A stretch of DNA of 11,380 nt from an uncultured Ignavibacteria bacterium (lineage in GTDB: Bacteria > Bacteroidota > Ignavibacteria > SZUA-365): the NCBI GenBank assembly GCA_913060595.1, contig CAJXSA010000094.1, forward strand, positions 1 to 11,380, in the 5' to 3' direction. Positions 1 to 6,783 of this stretch are shown piece by piece. The notes under the pieces are model-generated. The model made no database searches and was not told the DNA's origin. It was given only the letters and a program-made list of their open reading frames with translations. A program made the translations under genes and the position numbers. Position 1 is the stretch's first letter, and each line of letters opens with the position of its first letter.

Positions 1-1590
1 TCCGGTGAGCGCGACCTCGAGAATCCTCTCGCCGCCGTGCAGATGGGACTTATTTACGTGAACCCCGAGGGGCCTGACGGCAATCCCGATCCCGTCGCCT
101 CCGGCCACGACGTGCGCGAAACCTTCGCCCGCATGGCCATGAACGACGAGGAAACCGTCGCGCTCGTGGCAGGCGGCCATACCTTCGGCAAAGCCCATGG
201 CGCGGGCGATCCTGCGCTGGTCGGCCCCGAACCGGAAGGTGCCTCGATCGAAGAGATGGGCCTGGGATGGAAGAACGCCCACGGCAGCGGCAAGGGCGGC
301 GACGTCACCACAAGCGGCATCGAAGGCGCATGGAAGCCGAATCCGACGACATGGGATATGGGATACTTCAAGGTGCTCTTCAAGTACGAGTGGGAGCTTG
401 TGAAAAGTCCCGCCGGCGCCTGGCAGTGGCTGGCAAAGGACGTCGACGAGGAGGACATGATCGTCGACGCCCACGATCCCTCGAAAAAGCACCGCCCGAT
501 GATGACGACGGCGGACCTTTCCCTGCGCTTCGACCCGAAATACGAACCGATCGCTCGCCGCTTCCACGAGAATCCTGACGAGTTCGCTGACGCCTATGCC
601 CGCGCATGGTTCAAACTGACTCACCGCGACATGGGTCCGCGTTCGCGCTACCTCGGCCCGGAAGTTCCGGAAGAAGAGCTGATCTGGCAGGATCCCGTTC
701 CCGCCGTCGACCACGCCCTCGTCGACGACAGCGACGTTGCGGAACTGAAAAAGAAAGTTCTCGCGAGCGGCGTCGAAGCGGCCTCGCTGGTACGTACCGC
801 CTGGGCGTCGGCCTCGACCTTCCGCGGCTCCGACATGCGCGGCGGCGCCAATGGCGCACGCATCCGCCTCGCCCCGATGAAGGACTGGGCTGTCAACCAG
901 CCTGCGGAACTCGCGGCGGTGCTCGGTACGCTGGAAGAGATTCAGAAAGAGTTCAACGCAGCACAGTCCGACAAGAAAATCTCTCTTGCAGATCTCATCG
1001 TCCTCGCCGGCTGTGCCGCAGTGGAAGATGCCGCACGGAAGGCGGGCCACGATGTGACCGTTCCCTTCTCGCCCGGACGCACGGACGCCACGCAGGAGAT
1101 GACCGAGGTCGAATCGCTCGCCTACCTCGAGCCCGCGGCCGACGGCTTCCGCAACTACATGCACTCCGGTGTGAAAATCCCCGCGGAGGAGATGCTTCTC
1201 GACCGCGCCCAGCTGCTGACGCTCACCGCGCCGGAGATGACTGTGCTGGTCGGCGGCATGCGCGCACTGAATGCGAACTTCGAGGGTGCAAAGCACGGCG
1301 TGCTGACCGACGCCCCCGGAACGCTGAGCAACGACTTCTTTGTCAACCTGCTCGATATGGGCACCGAGTGGAAGCCCTCCAAAACAGAGGGCATCTACGA
1401 GGGCGTCGACCGTGCCAGCGGCTCACTGCGCTGGACCGGCACACGCGCAGACCTGGTGTTCGGTTCGAACTCCGAACTGCGCGCCCTCGCAGAAGTCTAC
1501 GCCAGCGACGACGCGAAGGAGAAGTTCGTCAACGACTTCATCGCCGCGTGGAACAAGGTGATGAACCTCGACCGCTTCGACCTGAAATAG
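1..1590 (+). CDS. katG: Catalase-peroxidase KatG, 5'-truncated by window edge
   Basis: Bifunctional haem enzyme that dismutates hydrogen peroxide and oxidises peroxidase substrates; cytoplasmic oxidative-stress defence. The reading frame is open from base 1, so the first ~200 residues, including the distal Arg-Trp-His triad, lie outside the window; 529 residues of a typical ~730-740 are present. Visible hallmarks: VQMGLIYVNPEGP, whose Tyr (bases 55-57) is the Tyr of the Met-Tyr-Trp adduct; RETFARM, whose Met (133-135) lies 26 residues further on, as in known KatGs; and GGHTFGKAHG, with the proximal haem-ligand His at 178-180. The C-terminal peroxidase-like domain follows, with VPFSPGRTDA (probably the mobile Arg of the catalase cycle) and the canonical ending AAWNKVMNLDRFDLK before TAG. 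No frameshift is seen. The gene converges on the methyltransferase at 1726-2508. Confidence 0.97.
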   Translation, partial: SGERDLENPLAAVQMGLIYVNPEGPDGNPDPVASGHDVRETFARMAMNDEETVALVAGGHTFGKAHGAGDPALVGPEPEGASIEEMGLGWKNAHGSGKGGDVTTSGIEGAWKPNPTTWDMGYFKVLFKYEWELVKSPAGAWQWLAKDVDEEDMIVDAHDPSKKHRPMMTTADLSLRFDPKYEPIARRFHENPDEFADAYARAWFKLTHRDMGPRSRYLGPEVPEEELIWQDPVPAVDHALVDDSDVAELKKKVLASGVEAASLVRTAWASASTFRGSDMRGGANGARIRLAPMKDWAVNQPAELAAVLGTLEEIQKEFNAAQSDKKISLADLIVLAGCAAVEDAARKAGHDVTVPFSPGRTDATQEMTEVESLAYLEPAADGFRNYMHSGVKIPAEEMLLDRAQLLTLTAPEMTVLVGGMRALNANFEGAKHGVLTDAPGTLSNDFFVNLLDMGTEWKPSKTEGIYEGVDRASGSLRWTGTRADLVFGSNSELRALAEVYASDDAKEKFVNDFIAAWNKVMNLDRFDLK

Positions 1591-1603
1591 TACGGCTTCA
1601 TGC

Positions 1604-1633
1604 CGGATGTGCCGCCCGGCGGCCGCACATCCG
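1604..1633 (+). terminator. Hairpin just downstream of katG
   Basis: CGGATGTGC (1604-1612) pairs perfectly with GCACATCCG (1625-1633), and a further GCC/GGC pairing lies inside after one mismatch. It begins 13 bases after the katG stop codon. There is no T-tract, so it may be an mRNA 3'-end stabiliser or part of a terminator pair with the next hairpin. Confidence 0.4.
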
Positions 1634-1657
1634 TCTGCTGAAACCACGTGCATACGC

Positions 1658-1685
1658 GACAGCCCCGCATTCCTGCGGGGCTGTC
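1658..1685. terminator. 12-bp hairpin between convergent katG and methyltransferase genes
   Basis: GACAGCCCCGCA (1658-1669) and TGCGGGGCTGTC (1674-1685) form a perfect 12-bp GC-rich stem with loop TTCC. It lies 67 bases after the katG stop and 40 bases beyond the stop of the opposite-strand methyltransferase. That position fits a bidirectional terminator. No U-tract is visible on either strand, so termination is inferred from stem strength and location. Confidence 0.6.
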
Positions 1686-1725
1686 GTGCATAAAACAGGT
1701 CAAACCGGTACTTCCGTACCCCGGA

Positions 1726-2508
1726 TCAATCCCCGCTTTCGTTTCGCTGGAGAAGCATCGTGGCGCAGGTCACTTCGTTCTCCAGCATATGATTCATCTC
1801 GCGCTGCCGCCGAACGTAGTCCACAAAGAGCGCTTCCTTCTCCGGATGCATGGCCGTCAGCTCATGGCACCGGCGTTCAATCGCACGGGAAAGCGCATTG
1901 TCCGTTTCGACGAGGCGCTCCCTTGGCATGACCTCCTCGACGATGACGTCCATCCCTGCCGCCTTGATCTGCTCGAGCATCGCGTGCCGCTTGACCACCT
2001 GCGGATGCGAGAAATTACTTGCATCATCGAGATACCAGTCGTCGAGTATCACTTTTCCGTTCGGTCGCATACAGCGGGCAACAGCCGTCAGCGTCTCCGT
2101 GTAATTCCCGAGAACGGGACCGACCGACCCCAGCACGACGATGTCGAATCCTTTCTGGGTGGCCACGGCCTCCCGAATATCCCCGGCCTCGAAGCGGCAA
2201 AGATGCTGCACGCCGGCCTCCCTCGCATATCGCTGCGCATCGGCGATGAAGGCGGGGATGCCATCGATGCCGTGGCAGCGACACCCGAAACGCTCGGCCG
2301 CCCGCACCGACACGGCCCCCTTTCCGCAGCCGAGGTCGAGCAGCGAGAGCGTGTCGTCGTGCGCGTTGTGCTCACGGAGCAGCGAAAGGACGACGGCAGG
2401 ATCCGTTCCCAGTTCCCAGCTGTCCTGCAGAATGTACGGCAAGAACGAAAACAAAGCCGTATCCGTCCCGTCCATCGCCCGCACAACACTTTCTTCGACT
2501 GAATTCAT
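1726..2508 (-). CDS. Class I SAM-dependent methyltransferase
   Basis: 260-residue cytoplasmic Rossmann-fold methyltransferase; substrate unknown. Motif I is LLDLGCGKGAVS (residues 56-67). The acidic ribose-binding residue is D82 in CHGID, followed by AGD at 108-110. Motif IV is FDIVVLGSVGPVLG (121-134), and a post-motif strand RPNGKVILDDWYL lies at 148-160. The C-terminal ~90 residues are charged and helical, probably a substrate-recognition cap. The chosen ATG has GAGGAG about 8-9 bases upstream. It overlaps the stop of the upstream small secreted-peptide gene as ATGA (bases 2505-2508), so translation is probably coupled. The fold resembles small-molecule methyltransferases of the ubiquinone/menaquinone C-methylase-like superfamily, but nothing fixes the substrate. 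Confidence 0.88.
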   Translation of the reverse strand: MNSVEESVVRAMDGTDTALFSFLPYILQDSWELGTDPAVVLSLLREHNAHDDTLSLLDLGCGKGAVSVRAAERFGCRCHGIDGIPAFIADAQRYAREAGVQHLCRFEAGDIREAVATQKGFDIVVLGSVGPVLGNYTETLTAVARCMRPNGKVILDDWYLDDASNFSHPQVVKRHAMLEQIKAAGMDVIVEEVMPRERLVETDNALSRAIERRCHELTAMHPEKEALFVDYVRRQREMNHMLENEVTCATMLLQRNESGD

Positions 2509-2708
2509 AACGCGTGGCTCCTCAATGTGACTGCCGTGCAGAACGAGAACGACCAGTTCACAATCGGGAGGACGGGAAAGGCATTGCCCTGGCTGATGAC
2601 ATTCACCAGGCCGACCTGCACGGGGGAATCCTGGGCCTGCAGAGTCTGTGACGGGATGCCCCAGGCAAGGAAAGCCACAGCGGCCAGCACGAGCTGCATT
2701 CTTCTCAT
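2505..2708 (-). CDS. Small secreted peptide with one GLVNV...FPVLPIVNWSF motif
   Basis: 67 residues. The start at 2708 is chosen because AGGAGGAG lies 3-10 bases upstream; an in-frame extension to 2786 has no such site. A signal peptide is clear: MRRMQ, a hydrophobic stretch LVLAAVAFLAWGI, then probable cleavage after LQA (residue 25). The mature part is about 42 residues: QDSPVQVGLVNVISQGNAFPVLPIVNWSFSF, then a tail CTAVTLRSHAL. The motif resembles, from memory, the last repeat of surface-repeat proteins of the LA_2272 type (QIGL.N.....NAFPVLPIVN.SF); this needs a profile search. The tail is encoded by the methyltransferase ribosome-binding site, and the stop overlaps that gene's ATG. It may be a genuine short exported peptide or the remnant of a longer repeat protein. 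Confidence 0.6.
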   Translation of the reverse strand: MRRMQLVLAAVAFLAWGIPSQTLQAQDSPVQVGLVNVISQGNAFPVLPIVNWSFSFCTAVTLRSHAL

Positions 2709-2851
2709 TTCTCCTCCTGAATGTATAATGGTAACCACATGACGGATAATGATCGGCAAGCTACGCGCTTCTCCCGCGAATGTCAAAAGCGACCACCGGA
2801 CCAGAAACCGATTTTCATTGCCCCGTATGCCCGGATTCCCGTACTTACCGT

Positions 2852-3187
2852 ATGCGCTGCGCGCCGACCATATCGCTGTTTCTGACCACCCTGGCCCTGC
2901 TGTGCTTCATCGCGCAGCCGGGTCTGCCCGCCGGTCTCGCAGGCAGCACCATGCTGCTCGCGGAAAGCGGCGTGCCGCAGGAAGCGGAAAGCTCCGCCGA
3001 GCGAGGGTCGGCAGAATCGGCGATGCTTCGTGGCGAAAAAGTGCGGCAGCAGCGGAACCACGCGGTCCCCCGTCTCGCCGCCGATCCCCCCGCCCGAAGG
3101 CATTCCCGCGTTGAAACGCGAAGCAGCCTTCCCCACCCCCCGGATATCTGTCCGTCTTCCCCGCGCGCTCCTCCAACCCTGTCCTGA
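2852..3187 (+). CDS. Doubtful small ORF with signal-peptide-like start
   Basis: This is the best coding candidate in the otherwise gene-poor stretch 2709-3235. From ATG 2852 it reads 111 residues. The first ~28 look like a signal peptide (MRCAPTISLFLTTLALLCFIAQPGLPA). The rest is low-complexity, rich in Ser, Arg and Pro, with no recognisable domain. There is no Shine-Dalgarno sequence before 2852 or before the longer start at 2780. The tail looks more like chance translation, and after about 3030 another frame (…PPIPPPEGIPALKREAAFPTP…) looks at least as protein-like, so a frameshift or decayed gene is possible. The stop is 48 bases before the start of the 36-residue membrane protein. Confidence 0.22.
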   Translation: MRCAPTISLFLTTLALLCFIAQPGLPAGLAGSTMLLAESGVPQEAESSAERGSAESAMLRGEKVRQQRNHAVPRLAADPPARRHSRVETRSSLPHPPDICPSSPRAPPTLS

Positions 3188-3235
3188 CGCGGCTTCCGGA
3201 CATTCTTTTATTCACTTCAATTATGGAGGAGTGCC

Positions 3236-3346
3236 ATGTCTGACCAGGCACAACAGGAACAGGGCTTTCCCCTGCCCCTCATTATCATGGTTTCCGTCAT
3301 CGTTCTCGGCATCGTCGCTCTCGGCGTAAAATTCGTCATCGGCTAG
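3236..3346 (+). CDS. 36-residue single-pass membrane protein
   Basis: ATG at 3236 follows a strong GGAGG site (ATGGAGGAGTGCC) about 6 bases upstream. The product is a short hydrophilic N-terminus MSDQAQQEQGF followed by one hydrophobic segment PLPLIIMVSVIVLGIVALG (residues 12-30) and the short end VKFVIG, then TAG. The acidic, Gln-rich N-terminus and the Lys after the helix suggest one transmembrane helix with the N-terminus outside, but orientation is uncertain. Its size resembles accessory subunits of membrane complexes and regulatory microproteins. No homologous family is recognised and no partner gene is adjacent on the same strand. It converges on the large secreted-protein gene, whose stop lies 12 bases away. 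Confidence 0.62.
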   Translation: MSDQAQQEQGFPLPLIIMVSVIVLGIVALGVKFVIG

Positions 3347-3358
3347 CAGCACCGGGCA

Positions 3359-5878
3359 CTACCGAAGTACGGTAATTTTTCCGAGCGCACGACTGCCGTC
3401 CATCGCTTCGAGGACGTAAAAGTACAACCCGGCGGGGACCGTGCGTCCCGTGCGGTCCTGGCCATTCCAGGTGGCGTGGTACGTACTTCCCGCATGCAGC
3501 ATGCGGGTGGGAAGCACGACCGCGACCTCCTGCTGCAGTGCATTGTATACCACCAGACGCGCCGTCGTCCCATGGCGAACCGCATACCGAAGCTGCAGCG
3601 GCTGTGTCGCAGGGTTCCATGGTGCCGGCCAGGCACGAAGCTCCTCGTGCACGACGGCGGGCATATCCACCGACACCGTGCCGTATCCGCGCAGAATGCG
3701 AATCTCGTCCACGCTGCCGTCGCTCCCGCGGTCGATGTGCAGGGCGAATTGCGTGGTCCTGAGGCTGTCGGTGCTGCCGGCCATGACGGTGTGCGTTTCA
3801 CCCTGCGCGATGCCGAGATCAGGGAAACGGCCGCTGGTCTCGAAGGAGTCCGCAAAGCGCATCAGCTCAACGCCATACGTTTTCGCCGCACCCGTATTCC
3901 GGAGAATCATGGCCGCACGGCTTTCTCCCAGCACCGCGTGCAGCGAATCCCTGCCGGCGAAGGAAGAGAGGGTGATCCGCGCCAGGACATCGGCGTCCTC
4001 ACCGGAGCGAACGAACTGCAGCACAGCGTCCTTCAAGCCGTCAGCCGCGGTCAGCCCTATCCCATGTGCCGCGTTGTCGAAATGAACGCCGACACGATCG
4101 CCCGGGTCGGCGGCAAACGTGACATCCAGTCCCCCGAGAGCGCTGAGACTGCTGAGCATGTCGCGTCCCGTTCCCGCGACGGCATCCACGCGCACCTCCC
4201 CGGCGATTTCCGAAGACACACTGTACCCGGGGACGAACGGTATCGTGCCGGTCAGGATGGTGATGGGGAACATATCCTCCGCCGCCGTGAGATCCGGCAC
4301 GCTCAGATCAACCGGCTGTCGTCCGGCGATGGACATCGTCGCGCTGCCAATCCCCTTGAACAGGACTTCTGTCCATGCAGCGCTGAGCATGGCAGGGCGA
4401 TTTCCGCTGCCGGCGCTTTTGAACATCGTCGGGTATGCGGGCTGAAAAATGTCCGCATGCGCATCCGCAAAGAATCCGCCGCTGAGATTGCCGTTGTCGC
4501 CGAGGATGAGATTGCGCGTCTCACTCACGGTGAACGTCCGCGACGCGCTGGGATCGTCGTTATCCCAGATTTCAACGTCTGTCAGCACCTCTTCCGCGTC
4601 ACGGTCGATGCAGCGGGTGATGCGAAGCGGCAGCACGGAATGACCGTACCCCGGGAGGAGGATGCCGAGTCCGCGCCTGGCCTTGTCGTCCTCCTTGAAG
4701 TCCTTCACGAAAGTCTCGATCATTTTCTTCGGCCGCATGCTCCTGTTCTGAAAGGACGCGAGAATCGCCTCCCTGCCGAGCTGGTAGCAGTGCTTTTCAT
4801 GCAGTTCCTCCAGCACGATATCCTCGGGCGTCAGCGGACCGAGCGGCTGCGGCAGGGCGCTGCGGAGACCGCGATGATGCAGCAGGCTCGAGTACACGAA
4901 ACCGTAGCATGAGCCCCAAAACTCCCTGCTGAACATTTTCCAGCGCAGCATCGCCAGTGGGCGCTGCACCTTTGGAAACACGCTGTGATAGGTCTGCTGC
5001 TCTCCGAATGCGCGCGAATAGGCGTACCAGTCCGGGAAATACCGCGCGGGTGGATTCCCGGTCACGGAGAGAAACGCATCGCCCTCGACACTGTAGTCGA
5101 ACTGTGACCAGTAGGATTCCGGCCAGACGACTTCCTCCTGGTTGGCGAAGGTGTAGCTGTCGACACCCATTTCGAAACTCGTCTCATAGCGCAGGCAGGG
5201 TTCGAGTTCATACGTCGCAACTTCACGGAACTGTTCGCCGTCCGGCTCGGTGTAGGTGTGATCCACTTCCTTGTAAATGCGAAATTCCTCGTCCACGAAC
5301 CCCGTAATATCCCATCCTTCCACGAGCACGTCGTGAATGGGCCAGCCATGCGGCGCCGCGGGCTGCTCACCGAGGTCGTCGCGAATGATGAACCATCCCG
5401 CCGCCCATATCGGGGACGCCGGCATGGTGAATGTCGTGGTGTCGCTGCCCGTAAGGCATGAGATGATCGCCCCTTCCCCGGGCATGGTGAACGCCGTGGT
5501 CCCGCGCATGCGGATGAACAGACGCACGTCGGGCGCCGCATCGAAGTATTCGTCCACCTCCAGGCGAATGAAGAAGCGGTCGCTGCGGAATATCGGCTGC
5601 TTGATCCAGCAGCCTTCCCCCATCGACATGCTGAAACCGGTATGAACAAGGTCTCCCGCACCGAGGTAGGCCTCCTCGTCTTCATCATACGTGAGCTTGA
5701 TATCCGGCAGCCGCACACTGGCTCTGGTGAGGTCATCTCCGTCCTTCATGGTGATTTCCGATGTCATGGAAAACACGAAGGAGTCAAACGTCTTTGGTGT
5801 GCCTATCTGGGCACCGGCACCTCGGGGACAGAGAAAAATGAAGGCGAAAATACAGCAGACAGCGAGATACCGGGACAT
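3359..5878 (-). CDS. Secreted T9SS cargo protein with cysteine-peptidase-like core
   Basis: 839 residues from ATG 5878, chosen because AAAGGAG lies 7 bases upstream and a signal peptide follows at once (MSRYLAVCCIFAFIFLCPRGAGA, cleavage near residue 23); a start 16 codons earlier lacks both. Residues ~25-300 are rich in beta-type sequence and aromatics. Residues ~310-445 hold an ordered Cys-His-Asp/Asn set: GSCYGF (C324), LPGYGHSVLP (H413) and VEIWDNDDP (D439/N440). This resembles papain-like exported peptidase domains with a G-x-C-x-G(M/F) helix start and a GHA-type His; activity is inferred. Residues ~455-740 look like beta-sandwich repeats. The last ~90 residues (AWPAPWNP … LVVYNALQQEV … WNGQDRTGRTVPAGLYFYVLEA … GKITVLR) match the T9SS type A/FlgD-like sorting domain. 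The protein is probably surface-attached or released, and transcribed alone, divergently from the XRE module. Confidence 0.85.
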   Translation of the reverse strand: MSRYLAVCCIFAFIFLCPRGAGAQIGTPKTFDSFVFSMTSEITMKDGDDLTRASVRLPDIKLTYDEDEEAYLGAGDLVHTGFSMSMGEGCWIKQPIFRSDRFFIRLEVDEYFDAAPDVRLFIRMRGTTAFTMPGEGAIISCLTGSDTTTFTMPASPIWAAGWFIIRDDLGEQPAAPHGWPIHDVLVEGWDITGFVDEEFRIYKEVDHTYTEPDGEQFREVATYELEPCLRYETSFEMGVDSYTFANQEEVVWPESYWSQFDYSVEGDAFLSVTGNPPARYFPDWYAYSRAFGEQQTYHSVFPKVQRPLAMLRWKMFSREFWGSCYGFVYSSLLHHRGLRSALPQPLGPLTPEDIVLEELHEKHCYQLGREAILASFQNRSMRPKKMIETFVKDFKEDDKARRGLGILLPGYGHSVLPLRITRCIDRDAEEVLTDVEIWDNDDPSASRTFTVSETRNLILGDNGNLSGGFFADAHADIFQPAYPTMFKSAGSGNRPAMLSAAWTEVLFKGIGSATMSIAGRQPVDLSVPDLTAAEDMFPITILTGTIPFVPGYSVSSEIAGEVRVDAVAGTGRDMLSSLSALGGLDVTFAADPGDRVGVHFDNAAHGIGLTAADGLKDAVLQFVRSGEDADVLARITLSSFAGRDSLHAVLGESRAAMILRNTGAAKTYGVELMRFADSFETSGRFPDLGIAQGETHTVMAGSTDSLRTTQFALHIDRGSDGSVDEIRILRGYGTVSVDMPAVVHEELRAWPAPWNPATQPLQLRYAVRHGTTARLVVYNALQQEVAVVLPTRMLHAGSTYHATWNGQDRTGRTVPAGLYFYVLEAMDGSRALGKITVLR
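3360..3380 (+). terminator. Weak intrinsic terminator after the 36-residue gene
   Basis: TACCG (3360-3364) and CGGTA (3370-3374) form a 5-bp stem with a 5-base loop, followed directly by ATTTTT. It begins 14 bases after the TAG of the small membrane protein and overlaps the 3' end of the opposite-strand gene. The stem is short, so termination may be partial. Confidence 0.35.
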
Positions 5879-6022
5879 GGCTTGCTCCTTTCCGGTCGCG
5901 TTCGCATGCGGACGGCACATCCGCATCTCAGATAGAATTAGGATATCGACTATCTTATTTTAGGGAATGCAACACGCAAATGCAAGTGCGGTGCGCCGCC
6001 GCGCACTCATTTCCTGAAAGGC

Positions 6023-6040
6023 TGTAAGAAATACTTGACA
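6023..6040 (+). promoter_or_regulatory. Operator 1 (18-bp imperfect palindrome over the -35 box)
   Basis: TGTAAGAAATACTTGACA: TGTAA-N8-TGACA, a near-palindrome. Its last six bases are the -35 element TTGACA. It matches the reverse complement of operator 2 at 16 of 18 positions, including an uninterrupted 11-base match. It is probably bound by the XRE-type repressor encoded at 6533-6748. Confidence 0.6.
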
Positions 6041-6063
6041 TTCTCATTCACGGGATGTAAATT
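6035..6063 (+). promoter_or_regulatory. Sigma-70-type promoter of the membrane protein/XRE operon
   Basis: A perfect -35 TTGACA (6035-6040), a 17-base spacer, and -10 TAAATT (6058-6063, 4 of 6 consensus). Predicted transcription start is near 6070, about 24 bases before the ATG at 6094. Both boxes lie inside the two candidate operators, a layout suited to direct repression by blocking polymerase. Confidence 0.7.
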
Positions 6064-6073
6064 ATTTCTTACA
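6056..6073 (+). promoter_or_regulatory. Operator 2 (18-bp palindrome over the -10 box and start site)
   Basis: TGTAAATTATTTCTTACA: perfect TGTAA-N8-TTACA arms. It contains the -10 element and the predicted transcription start. It lies in mirror orientation to operator 1, with centres 33 bp apart, about three helical turns, so bound dimers would sit on roughly the same DNA face. Confidence 0.62.
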
Positions 6074-6093
6074 AACCCTGCAAGAGGAAAAAC

Positions 6094-6540
6094 ATGTCAT
6101 ACGCGAGAAAAAATGCCATCATCACGGCCGCAATCTGGGCAGTCGTGCTCATCGGACTGCTGCTGTCAGTCCTGCTTCCCGGTCCGGAGCGCTTCGTCGA
6201 AGCGGAGTATGCGTCCTGGCGGCTGATTTCCGCAGTACTCGTCCTGCCTGGCTTCCTGGTCAACGCGTGGCTGGGCTGGAGGACGAAGCGGGGGAAGGAG
6301 CGCGGCGAGATGGATGAGCGCGACGATGTCGTCGCGCGCCACGCGTCGCAGATCACGCTCCTTGCCGTGGGAATGATCGTCTTTCTGGCGGCGCTCCTGC
6401 TCTACGACGTGTATCGCGATGCCGGCGGCGTGCCGGCGGGATGGCTCTGGCTACTCGCCTACGGCACGGTGGCAGTGCTTTCCCTCGTACATGCAGTGAC
6501 AGGACTTCTGCTGGACCTGCGCGGTGTTCCCGATGCCTAA
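6094..6540 (+). CDS. Four-helix membrane protein, DUF2178-like
   Basis: 148 residues in the cytoplasmic membrane. Four hydrophobic helices: about 8-29, 42-62, 87-106 and 115-140. A charged cytoplasmic loop between helices 2 and 3 (RTKRGKERGEMDERDDVVARHAS, 63-85) carries the MDERD…VARHAS signature seen in DUF2178-like membrane proteins, which are commonly found beside small XRE regulators; the family assignment is from memory. Start ATG 6094 has AGAGGA about 8 bases upstream. The last eight bases overlap the start of the XRE gene, so the two are translationally linked. Biochemical role is unknown; a sensor or partner controlling the regulator is possible but unproven. Confidence 0.75.
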   Translation: MSYARKNAIITAAIWAVVLIGLLLSVLLPGPERFVEAEYASWRLISAVLVLPGFLVNAWLGWRTKRGKERGEMDERDDVVARHASQITLLAVGMIVFLAALLLYDVYRDAGGVPAGWLWLLAYGTVAVLSLVHAVTGLLLDLRGVPDA

Positions 6541-6748
6541 AGCGCGCATTCGTAACCACGTCCGACGGCTGCGGGAACAACGCGGAATGACACAGACGGA
6601 TCTGGCCCGCTGCGCGGGATGCACGCGTCAGACCGTCATCATGCTGGAACAGGAGCGCTACGTCCCCTCCCTGTCCCTGGCATTCGATATCGCACGCTGC
6701 CTGGAAAAAACCCTGGAAGAAGTATTTACACCCGTGCAGGAGAAATAA
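6533..6748 (+). CDS. Small XRE-family HTH transcriptional regulator (YozG-like)
   Basis: 71 residues, essentially one lambda-repressor-like DNA-binding domain. The helix-turn-helix spans about residues 19-40 (MTQTDLARCAGCTRQTVIMLEQ), followed by RYVPSLSLAFDIARCLEKTLEEVF, the usual continuation of this family (…NGKYDPSLELAFKIA…). The start at ATG 6533 (PKARIRNHVRRLREQRG) matches family length; a GTG at 6524 would add three residues. It overlaps the upstream membrane-protein gene by 8 bases. It probably represses its own operon through the two 18-bp palindromes at 6023-6073. Unusual points are Cys27 and Cys30 in the turn region (RCAGCT), where a non-Cys residue is common; a redox or metal-responsive role is speculative. 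Confidence 0.85.
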   Translation: MPKARIRNHVRRLREQRGMTQTDLARCAGCTRQTVIMLEQERYVPSLSLAFDIARCLEKTLEEVFTPVQEK

Positions 6749-6765
6749 CACACTGTTGTCGGACC

Positions 6766-6783
6766 CTGAGCGTCGACGCTCAG
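6766..6783. terminator. 18-bp perfect palindrome between convergent genes
   Basis: CTGAGCGTCGACGCTCAG folds as a 7-bp stem with loop TCGA. It sits 17 bases after the XRE gene stop and covers the stop codon of the opposite-strand gene (6780-6782). It could act as a bidirectional terminator, but neither side has a U-tract. Confidence 0.42.

Noticed and set aside
606..1931. 441-codon + strand open frame inside and past katG
   Set aside because: It lies in another frame of katG and is dominated by Arg, Pro and Ala, as expected for a high-GC shadow; katG itself shows full family conservation.
1648..2502. 284-codon + strand open frame antisense to the methyltransferase
   Set aside because: The opposite strand encodes a methyltransferase with intact SAM motifs and a ribosome-binding site; this frame has neither a domain nor a site.
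2711..2790. Promoter for the small secreted peptide (CATTATACAT on the minus strand)
   Set aside because: The TATACA-like element is too close to the ribosome-binding site and has no matching -35.
3476..4912. 478-codon + strand open frame opposite the secreted protein
   Set aside because: Rich in His/Arg and without recognisable motifs; the minus strand carries a signal peptide, conserved core and sorting domain.
5906..5926. ATGCGG/CCGCAT inverted repeat in the leader of the secreted-protein gene
   Set aside because: Six-base stem with a nine-base loop is within chance expectation and no riboswitch-like context is visible.
5941..5990. Promoter for the 5878-3359 gene (TTGCAT near 5972-5967 on the minus strand)
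   Set aside because: The stretch is AT-rich and likely contains a promoter, but no -10 at proper spacing matches more than about half the consensus, so no site is called.
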